Positions 10,231 to 20,973 of a DNA stretch of 64,000 nt are shown in pieces. Under the pieces are notes generated by a model. The model was not told the origin of the DNA. It ran no database searches and worked only from the letters and a program-made list of their open reading frames with translations. Position numbers and translations under genes: made by a program. The DNA is from Selaginella moellendorffii (lineage: Eukaryota > Streptophyta > Lycopodiopsida > Selaginellales > Selaginellaceae): positions 500,499-564,498 of the forward strand of contig NW_003314323.1 in NCBI RefSeq assembly GCF_000143415.4, written 5' to 3'. Every line of letters begins with the position of its first letter. Within the stretch, counting starts at the first letter, position 1.

Positions 10231-13226
10231 TTCCTCAGTAGCTAAGGATAGAGGTGAATTGTTGAGTTTAAGATAAAGCATAAGTAAACCAAGGCAAAGA
10301 TAGAACCTCCTTCGGAGATGAAACCTCTTGTCGAACAAAAAGCTATAAATAAAGAATTTTTGTATGAGGAGGACTTAAGTGAGGAAACTTCTAAATAAGA
10401 GTTTGATGGTGAAGTTCAATTGTTTAAAGCTCAATTGGACACTCTGGAAGGACAATTAGTATAGACTAATGCCCTGCAAGAGACCATCATACAAGTTAAT
10501 ACGTGACGAGAAGCAAAAGAAAAGGCAAAAGACTGCAGATGCAAGCAATGTAGAAGCCGTGGATCGTTTGGCAAAGATTGATGTAGAACTAAACAAAACC
10601 AAAATAGAATTAGTCCCTCAACTAGTTCTCAAGTACAAATCAAAACCTCTACTAGTGTTCAAGAGAGTGAATAACTATAAGGTAGTAGAAGATTGATTTT
10701 ATAACATAAAGGATTACTTTCAAGCATTGCAGTTACTGAACTTAGAAAAGGTCCCATGTGCAAAATTATATTTAATAGATAATGCTAAGTCTTGGTGGAG
10801 AATAATAGAGGCAAACAAAATACTGATAGCCATTTAGGACGTGATAAAGATGAGGATTCGTGTAATTTATGGTCCTCCGAATGTTATTCTGCATCTAAAG
10901 GATGAATTGAGTTGGTTGAAGCAAATAGGAATTATTCAAGAATATGTGAATGTGTTTATGGCCAAAAGGATCTTTGTCACAAACGTGGGTGACATAAACG
11001 CATTCCATGCCTTTACATCAGGCTTGTAGACCTAGTCTCGAGGCAAGATGATATATTGGAACCTAATCAATTACAAATAAGTATCAAATGCAGCCAAGGT
11101 GCATTTCAATGATAACCTACACAAAGGGAACACAATAGGGTCGGAGTCCTCGTTTAGCAAAGGAGCTAAATTAAGAGGGATATATAGCAAAGGAAAATTT
11201 AGAAATAGTTTCTCTAAAAATGAGTGGGTTTTGAAAAGGCAAATTCAGTAGCCAGAGAGTAAGTATATAGGGGAGTCAAGAAAAAATGGACACACTGACC
11301 CGAAGAAGGCCAAAGTCAACATAGTTATTAATCGAGTGAAGTCTAAATTAAGGTATATAATTTAGTCTTTAGCTCAAAATACTCATTACATAAGCAACTT
11401 TAGTAGAGAGTCATTTGCAATATCTATTAATCCTCTGAGAGAAGCTTAAAGGTAGTTTTGTGAAAATCCATATTAACACGAGTGCTTCAAATAATTTTGT
11501 GGCTACAAACATAGTCTGGCAAGCCAAACTAATAGTGCAGCAACTGGGTCAACCAAGGATTATAGAGTTTGTTTAAAGTAGCTAAAGCACCAATAAGGTA
11601 TTTTGATAAGTAAAAGTTGAAGTAGGGACATGGAAAATAGACATAGCTTTCACAGTTTTAGATCTTGCAAGATTTGATGTGATCTTTGAAATGGATTAAT
11701 TCAATCAGTTTATGGTAGTGTTGCATGGATAAGATATAGACTTGGTGGTACTGGCAAATGCTTGAGGAGAACAATCCAGAATGGAGGCCCATAATCTAAA
11801 TGTAGGGCAATGTAAAGCTAAAGATTCTTACTTGAACCTAGTGTTCACGAGAGGATAATTCACTAAAGGAACCAAAACAACATTTTTATGCTTACTCTCA
11901 GTAGGGAGTGAGAAAAAGATGGGAACAGAGACTTTAGTGATCCAATAGGTATCAAACCAATTTCAAAATACCATGCAAGAGGAATTACCTTTGGCCTGAT
12001 TGATAGAACATAAGATCAAGTTTGTCAAGGGTGTTAAGGCAGTGGTTTGTCCCCTTTGTTGGTTAAATGAAAAGGAACTCAAGGAGCTCAAGCACTAACT
12101 TAAGGAGTTGGTGAATAAAGGGTATATTAGGTTGAGCAAATTGCCATATAAGGCATTGGTGTTATTTATAAAAAAGAAAAATGGCTCTATGCATAGACTA
12201 TCAGTTGCTCAATAAATATACAAAGAAGAACAAGTACCCTTTACCAAAGATTGAGGACTTGTTCGATAAGTTATGAAAAGTGAAATACTTCTTGAGAATT
12301 GAGTTAAGGTCAGGATATTATTAAATCAGGGTAGAAGAGGAAAATATTGAGAAGACAACCTATTAGATGAGGTATAGAAGCTTTGAGTTTCTAGTGATGC
12401 CTTTTGGGTTGTATAATGCATTGGCAATGTTCTCAATACTAATAAATCATATTTTTATACCTTATTTAAATCATTTTGTGGTCGTCTATATTAACGACAT
12501 CCTAATCTATAGCAAGACACTAAAGTATCATGTTGAACACTTAACAAATGTGTTTGAGAAACTAAGGGAACACACTAAAGATAGCAAATGTGACTTTGTT
12601 TAATAAGAGGTAAAATTTTTCATACATATGGTGGGCTTAAGGCGAATCTCAAGAAGGTCAAAGCAATCCAAGAATGGGAATGACCATCACATATACATAA
12701 GTTAAAGGCATTCTTAGGGTTATGCAACTACTCTCAAAAGTTTATCAAACACTATTTAATAGTAACCCTACCTTTAAAGAACCAAACGAGAAAAGGAAGA
12801 TGGTATAAATAGTAGAATGCGAGATGGCATTTATTCATCTCAAAGAGAAATTAAGAAAGACTCTCGTGTTGCATTATTAAACTTTGGTAAGGACTTCATG
12901 ATAGAAACTAACGTTTTAAACTTTGTGTTGGGCACAGTTTTGAAGCAACACAACCACCTAGTGGCATTTTTTTTGAAAAATTTGGACAAGGCTTAATGAA
13001 AATGGCTTGTCCACAAAAATGAACTATTTGTGGTGGTCAAGATGCTCAATGAGTGGCAACACTACTTTGGGAGGCACTTCAAAGTTGACATGGATAATGT
13101 GGCAATAAAACACTTTTTATCACAACCCAATCAACAAAGAAAATAGGGTGGTGGCCCAATATTTTGGCCAAGTTCAATTGCAAAATTTTGTATAAACTTG
13201 GGAAGAGTAATATTGTGGCAGATGTT
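10231..13226 (+). pseudogene. Chromovirus gag-protease-RT-RNase H remnant
   Basis: This is the 5' part of a Ty3/gypsy polyprotein, full of stops and frameshifts. A gag-like helix region (ELSWLKQIGIIQEYV) is at 10841-11029. A protease-like stretch near 11470 reads NTSAS where families have DSGAS, with VIFEMD further on for the usual VILGMDW. The RT at about 12000-12600 has KGYIRLS, the EFLVMPFGL motif, and YIND in place of the catalytic YxDD. The RNase H at about 12890-13226 has ETNVLN for ETDASD and ends in NIVADVLS. The frame breaks at 13227 because LARD-1 inserted there, and it continues at 19710. It is dead as an enzyme source. Confidence 0.85.
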
Positions 13227-13231
13227 CTAAG
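13227..13231. repeat. Target-site duplication CTAAG, left
   Basis: CTAAG precedes the LARD-1 LTR at 13232 and is repeated at 19705-19709 directly after the second LTR. A 5-bp duplication is normal for Ty3/gypsy-type integrase. Confidence 0.9.
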
Positions 13232-14987
13232 TGAAAGCGACTAAATTTTCCATTCTACTTTAGTCACTTAACCACACCTCCAACCACTCGGAGGAGTCTC
13301 ACTCACAACCTCTGTAAGTCCTATTTCAGACTTGGGACTTGCTAGCCCCGAGAATGGCATCCATGCCACTCAACATTTGCACTTGGTCCAAGTGCTCCAC
13401 GTGTCCGAACCCATGACCGACACCCCAAGGTACCACCAACACATCAGCCTGTTACGCTAAGGCCATGCCCATTCACCTTGGTCACAACGATGGTCTAACA
13501 CCACCTGCATTCCAATCCTGTCTCTCAAAGACTGGGTCATCCGTCCATGAGTGATCATCCCAGATCCACTCCTTAACATCCTTAGGATGCCTACAGACAT
13601 GGGGAATAGCCTTCCCCAATATCTCTGTTCTGGTCCCCACCAAGTCCCTTTCTGTCCTTGGCTGTGTTCGCCAACACTGCCACTGGATCAAGGTCCACTG
13701 GCCCGACCACTAAGTCCCACTATCCTCTAGGACTTCCTCACTGTGTGACTGTGTCCTTGGTCACCACACTAGAGGGCTACCCCACTTCCTTTCCACAGTC
13801 TGGGACTTTGGGACACCATTTCGGAACACCGTGGCCCTACGCGGGCCTCATGGGTACTCTCCCCGCCTTCTGCCTTTGGGTGCTCTAGCCATGGGCTTAG
13901 AGCGAGGTTCCGTTGAGCCACACCAGGTATCCAAGTAGGTAGTGCCACCCACACTTGGACTGGGAGCATCGGCCAGACGATCTCCCGGGGGAACTAGAGC
14001 CGGCTCTTGAACACTTCACCAAGCTACCCCGCTTGTCGGTCTGTGTTCACTCTAGTCTTGGACTTCCCAATGGGCATCTCATCACCCAACACTGGGTCCA
14101 GCCTTCCTGGGCCAAACTGGCCTTTCCTAGCCAAACTGGCTCCACTACAGTCCTCCCCCTACTATACTTTTGGAGCTCACCAAACCCCCCAGGGTCTGGG
14201 AGACGAACGCTTTGGGCTTTCACCCTCTCAGACTCGGACTCGGACTCGGACTCGGGCTCAGGCTCGGTCTCAGCCTCGGCCTTGGTCTCGGTCTCGGTCC
14301 CGATCTCGGTCTCGGTCTCGGTCCCGGTCTCACTCCCGGTTTCGGTCTCGACTTCGGACTCCATCTCGGACTCCATCTCGGGTCCATCTCGGACTCCATC
14401 TCGGGTCCATCTCGGACTCCACCTCGGGTCCATCTCGGACTCCATCTCGGGTCCATCTCGGACTCCACCTCGGGTCCATCTCGGACTCCATCTCGGACTC
14501 CATATCGGACTCCACTTCGGGTCCATCTCGGACTCCATCTCGGACTCCATATCGGACTCCACTTCAGGTCCATCTCGGACTCCATTTCGGGTCCATCTCG
14601 GACTCCATCTCGGGTCCATCTTGGACTCCATCTCGGGTCCATCTCGGACTCCATCTCGGGTCCATCTCAGACTCCATCTCGGACTCCATTTCGGACTCCA
14701 CTTCGGGTCCATCTTGGACTCCAACTTGGGTCCGCCTCGGACTCCATCTCGAACACTTCCACGTGTCATGTGTTGGTCCTTTTTGGGTCCCTTTTTGGAG
14801 CCTTGCTTATTGGTTGCCTCGTGCTTGCTCCTCGAGCACTTTGTTGGGAGTTCCACTCCCGCTCTCAACCTTCCAAGTCAGAGCTTTTAGTCCAAACGTG
14901 TTATGCTCGTTTGGCTATCGCTTCGGCCACTACCACGTGGCACCCTTTCCAGCTCCACTTTGGGGCCTAGGGATTTTGTGTCTCACA
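13232..14987 (-). repeat. LARD-1 LTR, element 3' side
   Basis: It contains ACGT-core boxes at about 13397 (CCACGTGT), 14760 (CCACGTGT) and 14930 (CCACGTGG), the promoter-like module at about 14158-14226, and the minisatellite at about 14226-14756. Confidence 0.88.
14226..14756. repeat. LTR minisatellite, hexamer then 23-bp composite repeat
   Basis: It starts with TCGGAC and TCGGTC hexamers (about 14226-14355). It then changes to alternating 12-bp TCGGACTCCATC and 11-bp TCGGGTCCATC units, a 23-bp period. Because 23 is not a multiple of 3, each frame passes through the same 23-residue cycle, giving long open frames in three frames on one strand and more on the other. These frames are by-products of the repeat and not genes. 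Confidence 0.9.
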
Positions 14988-15091
14988 ACTCCACCACCCA
15001 TAGACGAAGTTCGATGTCTTCATCGAACGATAAACCACTTTATAAAGTAACACCCGCCTGTGTTACCATTTCCATCCTTGGCACCTAGCCA

Positions 15092-15226
15092 ATATTTGTC
15101 AATGGTTTGACATTGAAGGCTCACCATGCCTTCTCCATATTCGTCAATGGTTTGACATTGAAGGCTCACCATGCCTTTTGCATATTCCTCAATGGTTTGA
15201 CACCAAAGGCTCACCATGCCTTGCCT
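15092..15226. repeat. Three tandem 45-bp repeats inside LARD-1
   Basis: The unit contains TCAATGGTTTGACATTGAAG and CTCACCATGCCTT. Copies begin at 15092, 15137 and 15182. In the older relative near 31645-31690 only about one full and one partial unit is present, so the expansion is recent. Confidence 0.85.
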
Positions 15227-17906
15227 ATCCTCTAAGGAGGGTAGTCTCCCCAACTTAGAGACATATTGGACTACATGTAGTGGTTCTCTCCTTTTATTGG
15301 TTTAGTTCTCGCTAAACCTTTTAGAGACCCTTCTCTAAATCAATCCCACTACTACGGATCACATCACAGTCACATCTAAGTCAATCACATCTACGGATGG
15401 CATCACACTGGATGCCTGGCGTGACTCCCCACGCCGGTGCACCAACCTATATTTAATGCGCGCTATAGATCACAGCTTAGGAACCTAGTTCCTCCCCACT
15501 GCCAAGTCCTCTCACTTGACAAGCCTGTGATCATGCATGGACTCCTCCATGCTTGGCCCCATGGCCCACCCTTTTTGAAGTTATCACCTTCAACTAGGGT
15601 ATTTGTTCCCCTGACTTGCCAATTTCGCTTTGGCAAGTCCTCCGACCACTGTAACATGGTTTTTGCACAAGCGTGAAAGCCCTTGATCATCGACTTTCGT
15701 TCAAAGCCTTCTCTTTGAACACTCGGGAACTACTTCCCTAACCTTGATAGCCCTGCCTCATGGCAAGCTTCAAGACCACGCTTCTGCTGTGCCACTCTGA
15801 TTTCGCGCGTTCCTTGAACCATTTACGCTTGGCCTTTCTAGGTATTAAGCTACCTAGAATCCTCTTTGGGAACCTTGAAGGAACTCTGTCCCTTAGCTTG
15901 CTAAGGCCCCCCTTTCTGCAAGCTTTCCCAATTACCATATAGTCTAACATGGACAGTTCCATATTTTAGACTCTCCATGGCATCACGGTTGCTAGCGGCA
16001 ACACCCTCGAGCCCCCACTTGATTCTCCACTCCCAGCTGGCATAACCAACCTTGGTTTTGCCCTTCGATTCCTATGGTTCGGTTCTATCCCCTTATTTCT
16101 TGCTTTTGGCTTCACACCTTTCCTTCGGTTATTCTCCTCCAGACCAGGAGGATAGCTTTGCACTTTCTATCATGCCTTAGCAAGTATTCTTAGGGATGAA
16201 CCTACCCGATAGCCTAGGGAGTGGTTCCTCAATCCAGGTATGCTCACCCTATAATCCCACACACCGGGATTACGTTGTTGCTTACGGGCCTTTGCATACC
16301 CATTGCTAGCCTTGCCAAAATTCTATTTTTGGCTTTGTCCAATTCGAGTAGACAGTTTTCTCCTGTCTCTGCCACCTTGGACATTTGGATAGCACCTACT
16401 ATCCATCATTCGCTAAGGACTTAGTCCCTTAGGCCTTATCTACTGCCCTCGCGACATCAAACACCACCTCCTGGTGTTCTGGAGTGTTCAGGTGTCCCAA
16501 TGACGGCTTCCTTGACAATGAGTATTTCCTTTTATGACATTGACTTACTATATCGCAACATAAGCAACTTATCCCCCGTAAGGGTATATCCAACTTCCTT
16601 ATGCCATTAAGAAGGCTTGGGTAGCTACCTTCTACCCGTTTAACCAATTATTTTGCACCTCTTGCTTAGTTTCCTCGTAGTTGTCAAGTCCTACAACTCA
16701 TTGCTGGTGCTTCCACACCTCCATCATTATCTGGGTCACCACACTCCAATTGCATGCTCTGCAGCTTAGGCTATGCCATTCCCATTTTTATTGGGATTCC
16801 TTTGGCAAGGGGTTCTCATGAACCCACCAACATAGCCTCAAAGTATTACACCTTGGCACATTTGGTGTCTCCACACCATCGACTCCACGAGCCTACCTCT
16901 ATGACATTTCTTCTTTGTGTCTAAGTCTTTGCCAAGACCCATACCACGCTTTCTCATGCCAACCATCCATTAGCACTGCATCATAGAGGTCACACACAAC
17001 TTTGTGTCCAAGTTGTTTTCTTTTTGGGAATACCTTTCCCACGACTTTAGCATGACACATTTTGCCATCAATGAGATACCCTCTGTTCTCATCCTTGGAT
17101 CCTACGATCCCCCCCCATCCTTTGTGGGGTACAACACACCTCAGTCCAAATGCTTCTATCAGTCCTTTTAGGACCATCCCTTGACTCTACTTGAGTCATC
17201 CAGCAGTTTTGGACTTGGTTAATCCACAGACCCGTAAGGTCCTACTTGTGAGGCACTAGCTCACTGGAATACACTTCTTGCATTCCTGTCCTACTCAAAA
17301 GGACTATTTTCACAAGTGTTACTCTGACACTTGATTTTGTTCTCTGGGGGCAACCTTTGCCCCTTAGGACTACTTGTCCATGTGATGAGAATACCAACTC
17401 ATCCACTTAATACACCCCCAACTCCTTGGGTTGTTCCAGCATTTATTAGAGGTAGCCCCGGCTACCATTTCGAGGACTCGTATCCTCATCCATACTTGAC
17501 CTCTCACGGTTATCCATTCCGGTCTCACCTTCATGAGCACCAGCCTCAACTATATGAGGATAATCTTGTGACTCCTTTATTGCTTTGGAGTCTTTATCTT
17601 TCCCGTGATCCCAACTATAGTTGTTTACCACAACTACATTAGCCAGTTTGCTAAGTCAAAAGCTCACCTGGATCACCTTCTCAACTCAATGAGGAAAACC
17701 TTGTACTGTTCCCAAGATCCCAAAGTTGTTCCATTATTGGCCCCTTTTCTATCCACCACCTTGTCTACAAGTTCACACATGAACTGTAATGGAGAGCCAT
17801 GTCTTCCTGACTTGCTACTCCTCAAGGATAGGCCCACTCCTCGGACCTTCTGATGCCAACACCAGTGGTGATATACTTGAGCACCAATAAAAGTCGGACT
17901 AAGGAA

Positions 17907-17923
17907 CAGCTCTGATACCAAAT
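17907..17923 (-). promoter_or_regulatory. LARD-1 primer-binding site
   Basis: The reverse complement reads TTTGGTATCAGAGCTG one or two bases from the LTR. It is the best-preserved initiator-Met PBS in the window and fixes the element on the - strand. Confidence 0.85.
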
Positions 17924-19704
17924 TGAAAGCGACTAAATTTTCCATTCTACTTTAGTCACTTAACCACACCTTCAACCACTCGGAGGAGTCTCACTCACAA
18001 CCTCCGTAAGTCCTATTTCAGACTTGGGACTTGCTAGCCCCGAGAATGGCATCCATGCCACTCAACATTTGCACTTGGTCCAAGTGCTCCACGTGTCCGA
18101 ACCCATGACCGACACCCCAAGGTACCACCAACACATCAGCCTGTTACGCTAAGGCCATGCCCATTCACCTTGGTCACAACGATGGTCTAACACCACCTGC
18201 ATTCCAATCCTGTCTCTCAAAGACTGGGTCATCCGTCCATGAGTGATCATCCCAGATCCACTCCTTAACATCCTTAGGATGCCTACAGACATGGGGAATA
18301 GCCTTCCCCAATATCTCTGTTCCGGTCCCCACCAAGTCCCTTTCTGTCCTTGGCTGTGTTCGCCAACACTGCCACTGGATCAAGGTCCACTGGCTCGACC
18401 ATTAAGTCCCACTATCCTCTAGGACTTCCTCACTGTGTGACTGTGTCCTTGGTCACCACACTAGAGGGCTACCCCACTTCCTTTCCACAGTCTGGGACTT
18501 TGGGACACCATTTCGGAACACCGTGGCCCTACGCAGGCCTCATGGGTACTCTCCCCGCCTTCTGCCTTTGGGTGCTCTAGCCATGGGCTTAGAGCGAGGT
18601 TCCGTTGAGCCACACCAGGTATCCAAGTAGGTAGTGCCACCCACACTTGGACTGGGAGCATCGGCCAGACGATCTCCCGGGGGAACTAGAGCCGGCTCTT
18701 GAACACTTCACCAAGCTACCCTGCTTGTCGGTCCGTGTTCACTCTAGTCTTGGACTTCCCAGTGGGCATCTCATCACCTAACACTGGGTCCAGCCTTCCT
18801 GGGCCAAACTGGCCTTTCCTGGCCAAACTGGCTCCACTACAGTCCTCCCCCTACTATACTTTTGGAGCTCACCAAACCCCCCAGGGTCTGGGAGACGAAC
18901 GCTTTGGGCTTTCACCCTCTCAGACTCGGAATCGGACTCGGACTCGGACTCGGACTCGGGCTCGGGCTCGGTCTCAGCCTCGGCCTTGGTCTCGGTCTCG
19001 GTCCCGATCTCGGTCTCGGTCTCGGTCCCGGTCTCGGTCCCGGTCTCGGTCTCGACTTTGGACTCCATCTCGGACTCCATCTCGGGTCCATCTCGGACTC
19101 CATCTCGGGTCCATCTCGGACTCCACCTCGGGTCCATCTCGAACTCCATCTCAGACTCCATCTCGAACTCCATCTCAGACTCCATCTCGGGTCCATCTCA
19201 GACTCCATCTCGGGTCCATCTCGGACTCCACTTCGGGTCCATCTCGGACTCCATCTCGGACTCCATATCAGACTCCACTTCGGGTCCATCTCGGACTCCA
19301 TCTCGGACTCCATATCGGACTCCACTTCAGGTCCATCTCGGACTCCATCTCGGGTCCATCTCAGACTCCATCTCGGGTCCATCTCAGACTCCATCTCGGA
19401 CTCCATTTCGGACTCCACTTCGGGTCCATCTTGGACTCCAACTTGGGTCCGCCTCGGACTCCATCTCGGACACTTCCACGTGTCATGTGTTGGTCCTTTT
19501 TGGGTCCCTTTTTGGAGCCTTGCTTATTGGTTGCCTCGTGCTTGCTCCTCGAGCACTTTGTTAGGAGTTCCACTCCCGCTCTCGACCTTCCAAGTCGGAG
19601 CTTTTAGTCCAAACGTGTTATGCTCGTTTGGCTATCGCTTCGGCCACTACCACGTGGCACCCTTTCCAGCTCCACTTTGGGGCCTAGGGATTTTGTGTCT
19701 CACA
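17924..19704 (-). repeat. LARD-1 LTR, element 5' side
   Basis: This is the partner of 13232-14987. The minisatellite (about 18921-19470) differs in unit order and length, while the flanking LTR sequence shows only a handful of substitutions. Array changes have therefore outpaced point mutation since insertion. Confidence 0.88.
18921..19470. repeat. Second LTR minisatellite
   Basis: The organisation matches 14226-14756: hexamers, then the 12+11 bp composite. It includes some TCGAACTCCATC and TCAGACTCCATC variants clustered at about 19138-19200 that are not at the same place in the other LTR. Confidence 0.88.
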
Positions 19705-19709
19705 CTAAG

Positions 19710-19849
19710 TTAAAAAGCAAGCTTAAAGTTGGCAATATTCAACACGACAACAACCTTTTGAGATAATGTACAGATAGCATATGGGGATGATGGTCTAATA
19801 CAAGAAGTGTTGTTAAAAAAGCAAGAAGCACAAAATGCTCACTAGAGAG
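19710..19849 (+). pseudogene. Chromovirus spacer between RNase H and integrase
   Basis: After the CTAAG duplication the pol frame resumes directly from the point broken at 13226. The joined frame reads VADVLS, then a stop, then a Lys-rich stretch, as expected after the family's VADALSRK motif. It is only 140 bp because LARD-2 copy 2 inserts at 19855. Confidence 0.7.
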
Positions 19850-19854
19850 GCGAG
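19850..19854. repeat. Target-site duplication GCGAG, left
   Basis: GCGAG before the LTR at 19855 is repeated exactly at 26910-26914 after the LTR ending at 26909. Confidence 0.9.
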
Positions 19855-20973
19855 TGTAGCGCACGTGGTTTTGACCCTTTATCCTATGGTGATTTACTAT
19901 AGGATAACGCCACAAAGCGGAACCTAAACCCTCTTTGTGCCATGTGACAGATGCCACGTGTCACATACCACGTGTCTAAAGGAACGTGGTGTGGAACCCA
20001 AGGTTCAGGGCCTTGGGCCACTGAACGAGGGAACGGTGCCAAACTCCCCCAAGCATGAAGCCAAGGAGTGATGGAACAGAACTATAGAGCAACTCCCAAG
20101 CATATAGCCCAAGGAGTGAAGAGATAGGAGCCCAGAGCAACTTGGAACAGTCCTGGAGCAACCAACATCCCAATGCCAAGACTAGCACGCAAAACGGAGC
20201 CAAACGGAGTTTGGCACTATTTCGGCATATTGGTGGCCTAACGCGAGGACATGGGTACTCCACCAGCTAGCATGGAATGGAACTTAGGCTTAGACCCAAG
20301 CCGGACGTAGAACAAGAACAAGCACGCAAACAGGAGCTAGACTATGCCTCAGGTTGGTCGGCCATGCCCAACCTACCCACTATCCCTATTATACATTTGG
20401 AACCCCCCACAACTCCCCCCCCTCCCTTGAGGAACACATGTTTTGGGCTTTCACCCCAAGCCTCCCTTAGTATCAGGAGTTAGTCTCTGGGACAAGCTCG
20501 AAACTTACTAAATATGGAATGTCCCTAGATTGCGAATTTGGACACAGGACGAACACCATTATGTTTAGGACGATCTCTACATTCCGTAGATATGCCAAAT
20601 GAGCAAATTTGGACACTTTCCATAAATAGCATTTGGGACCGAAATGAGACAAACACAAAGGGCATGATAGCGAGGGTGTTTGGCAGACACAGTAAGCTAT
20701 CATCTAGCGATATTGAGGGACCAATCTCAATATCGCGGGGGTTCTTGATACTAGCAAGTGCAAGCCAATGACAAGAGTTTCTCAAACCAGGCCGAGTATG
20801 CTTAGCAAGAAACACATAGGGTTCCTACTTTATGTTTATCCGATCTAAGTACATGGTCATTGACCAATTTCTTAACTAGCTCAAGTGAGAAACTGATAAC
20901 GGGTCCAACAATACTGACCTCCTGCCATCGTGGCAGTAAGGAAAGAATATCCGAAAGGACTAGCCGACAGGTA
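19855..20973 (-). repeat. LARD-2 copy 2 LTR, element 3' side, end deleted
   Basis: It contains the palindrome (19880-19906, one mismatch), the CACGTG cluster near 19940-19975 and the C-rich tract and module at about 20375-20455. The last 30 or so bases found in other copies are missing. Confidence 0.82.

Larger units (their letters stand above)
14988..17923 (-). mobile_element. LARD-1 internal region, non-coding
   Basis: The longest open frames here are under about 105 codons. The largest on the element strand is 16899-17177 (92 codons), which has no recognisable gag, protease or RT motif. The region is C- and T-rich on the + strand. A degraded relative of its left part occurs at 31550-32130. 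Confidence 0.7.
13232..19704 (-). mobile_element. LARD-1 non-autonomous LTR retrotransposon, young
   Basis: Two LTRs (13232-14987, 1756 bp, and 17924-19704, 1781 bp) begin TGAAAGCGACTAAA and end GTGTCTCACA. They are nearly identical outside the minisatellite. The internal part is 2.9 kb. A PBS lies beside the 17924 LTR on the - strand, and a purine-rich GGGTGGTGGAG (reverse strand) lies beside the 14987 LTR. The duplication CTAAG flanks it. No gag or pol motif is visible, so it must be moved in trans. The high LTR identity makes it the youngest insertion in the window. It cuts the chromovirus RNase H region. Confidence 0.9.

Noticed and set aside
10469-10696. A 75-codon frame taken as a separate gene
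   Set aside because: It lies between the chromovirus PBS and the gag remnant and is most likely part of the decayed gag region.
13955-15050. Overlapping open frames of 266-347 codons in all + strand frames, and 144-273 codons on the - strand
   Set aside because: They are made by the LTR minisatellite and appear again at 18699-19713. Openness in every frame comes from the repeat period and not from selection.
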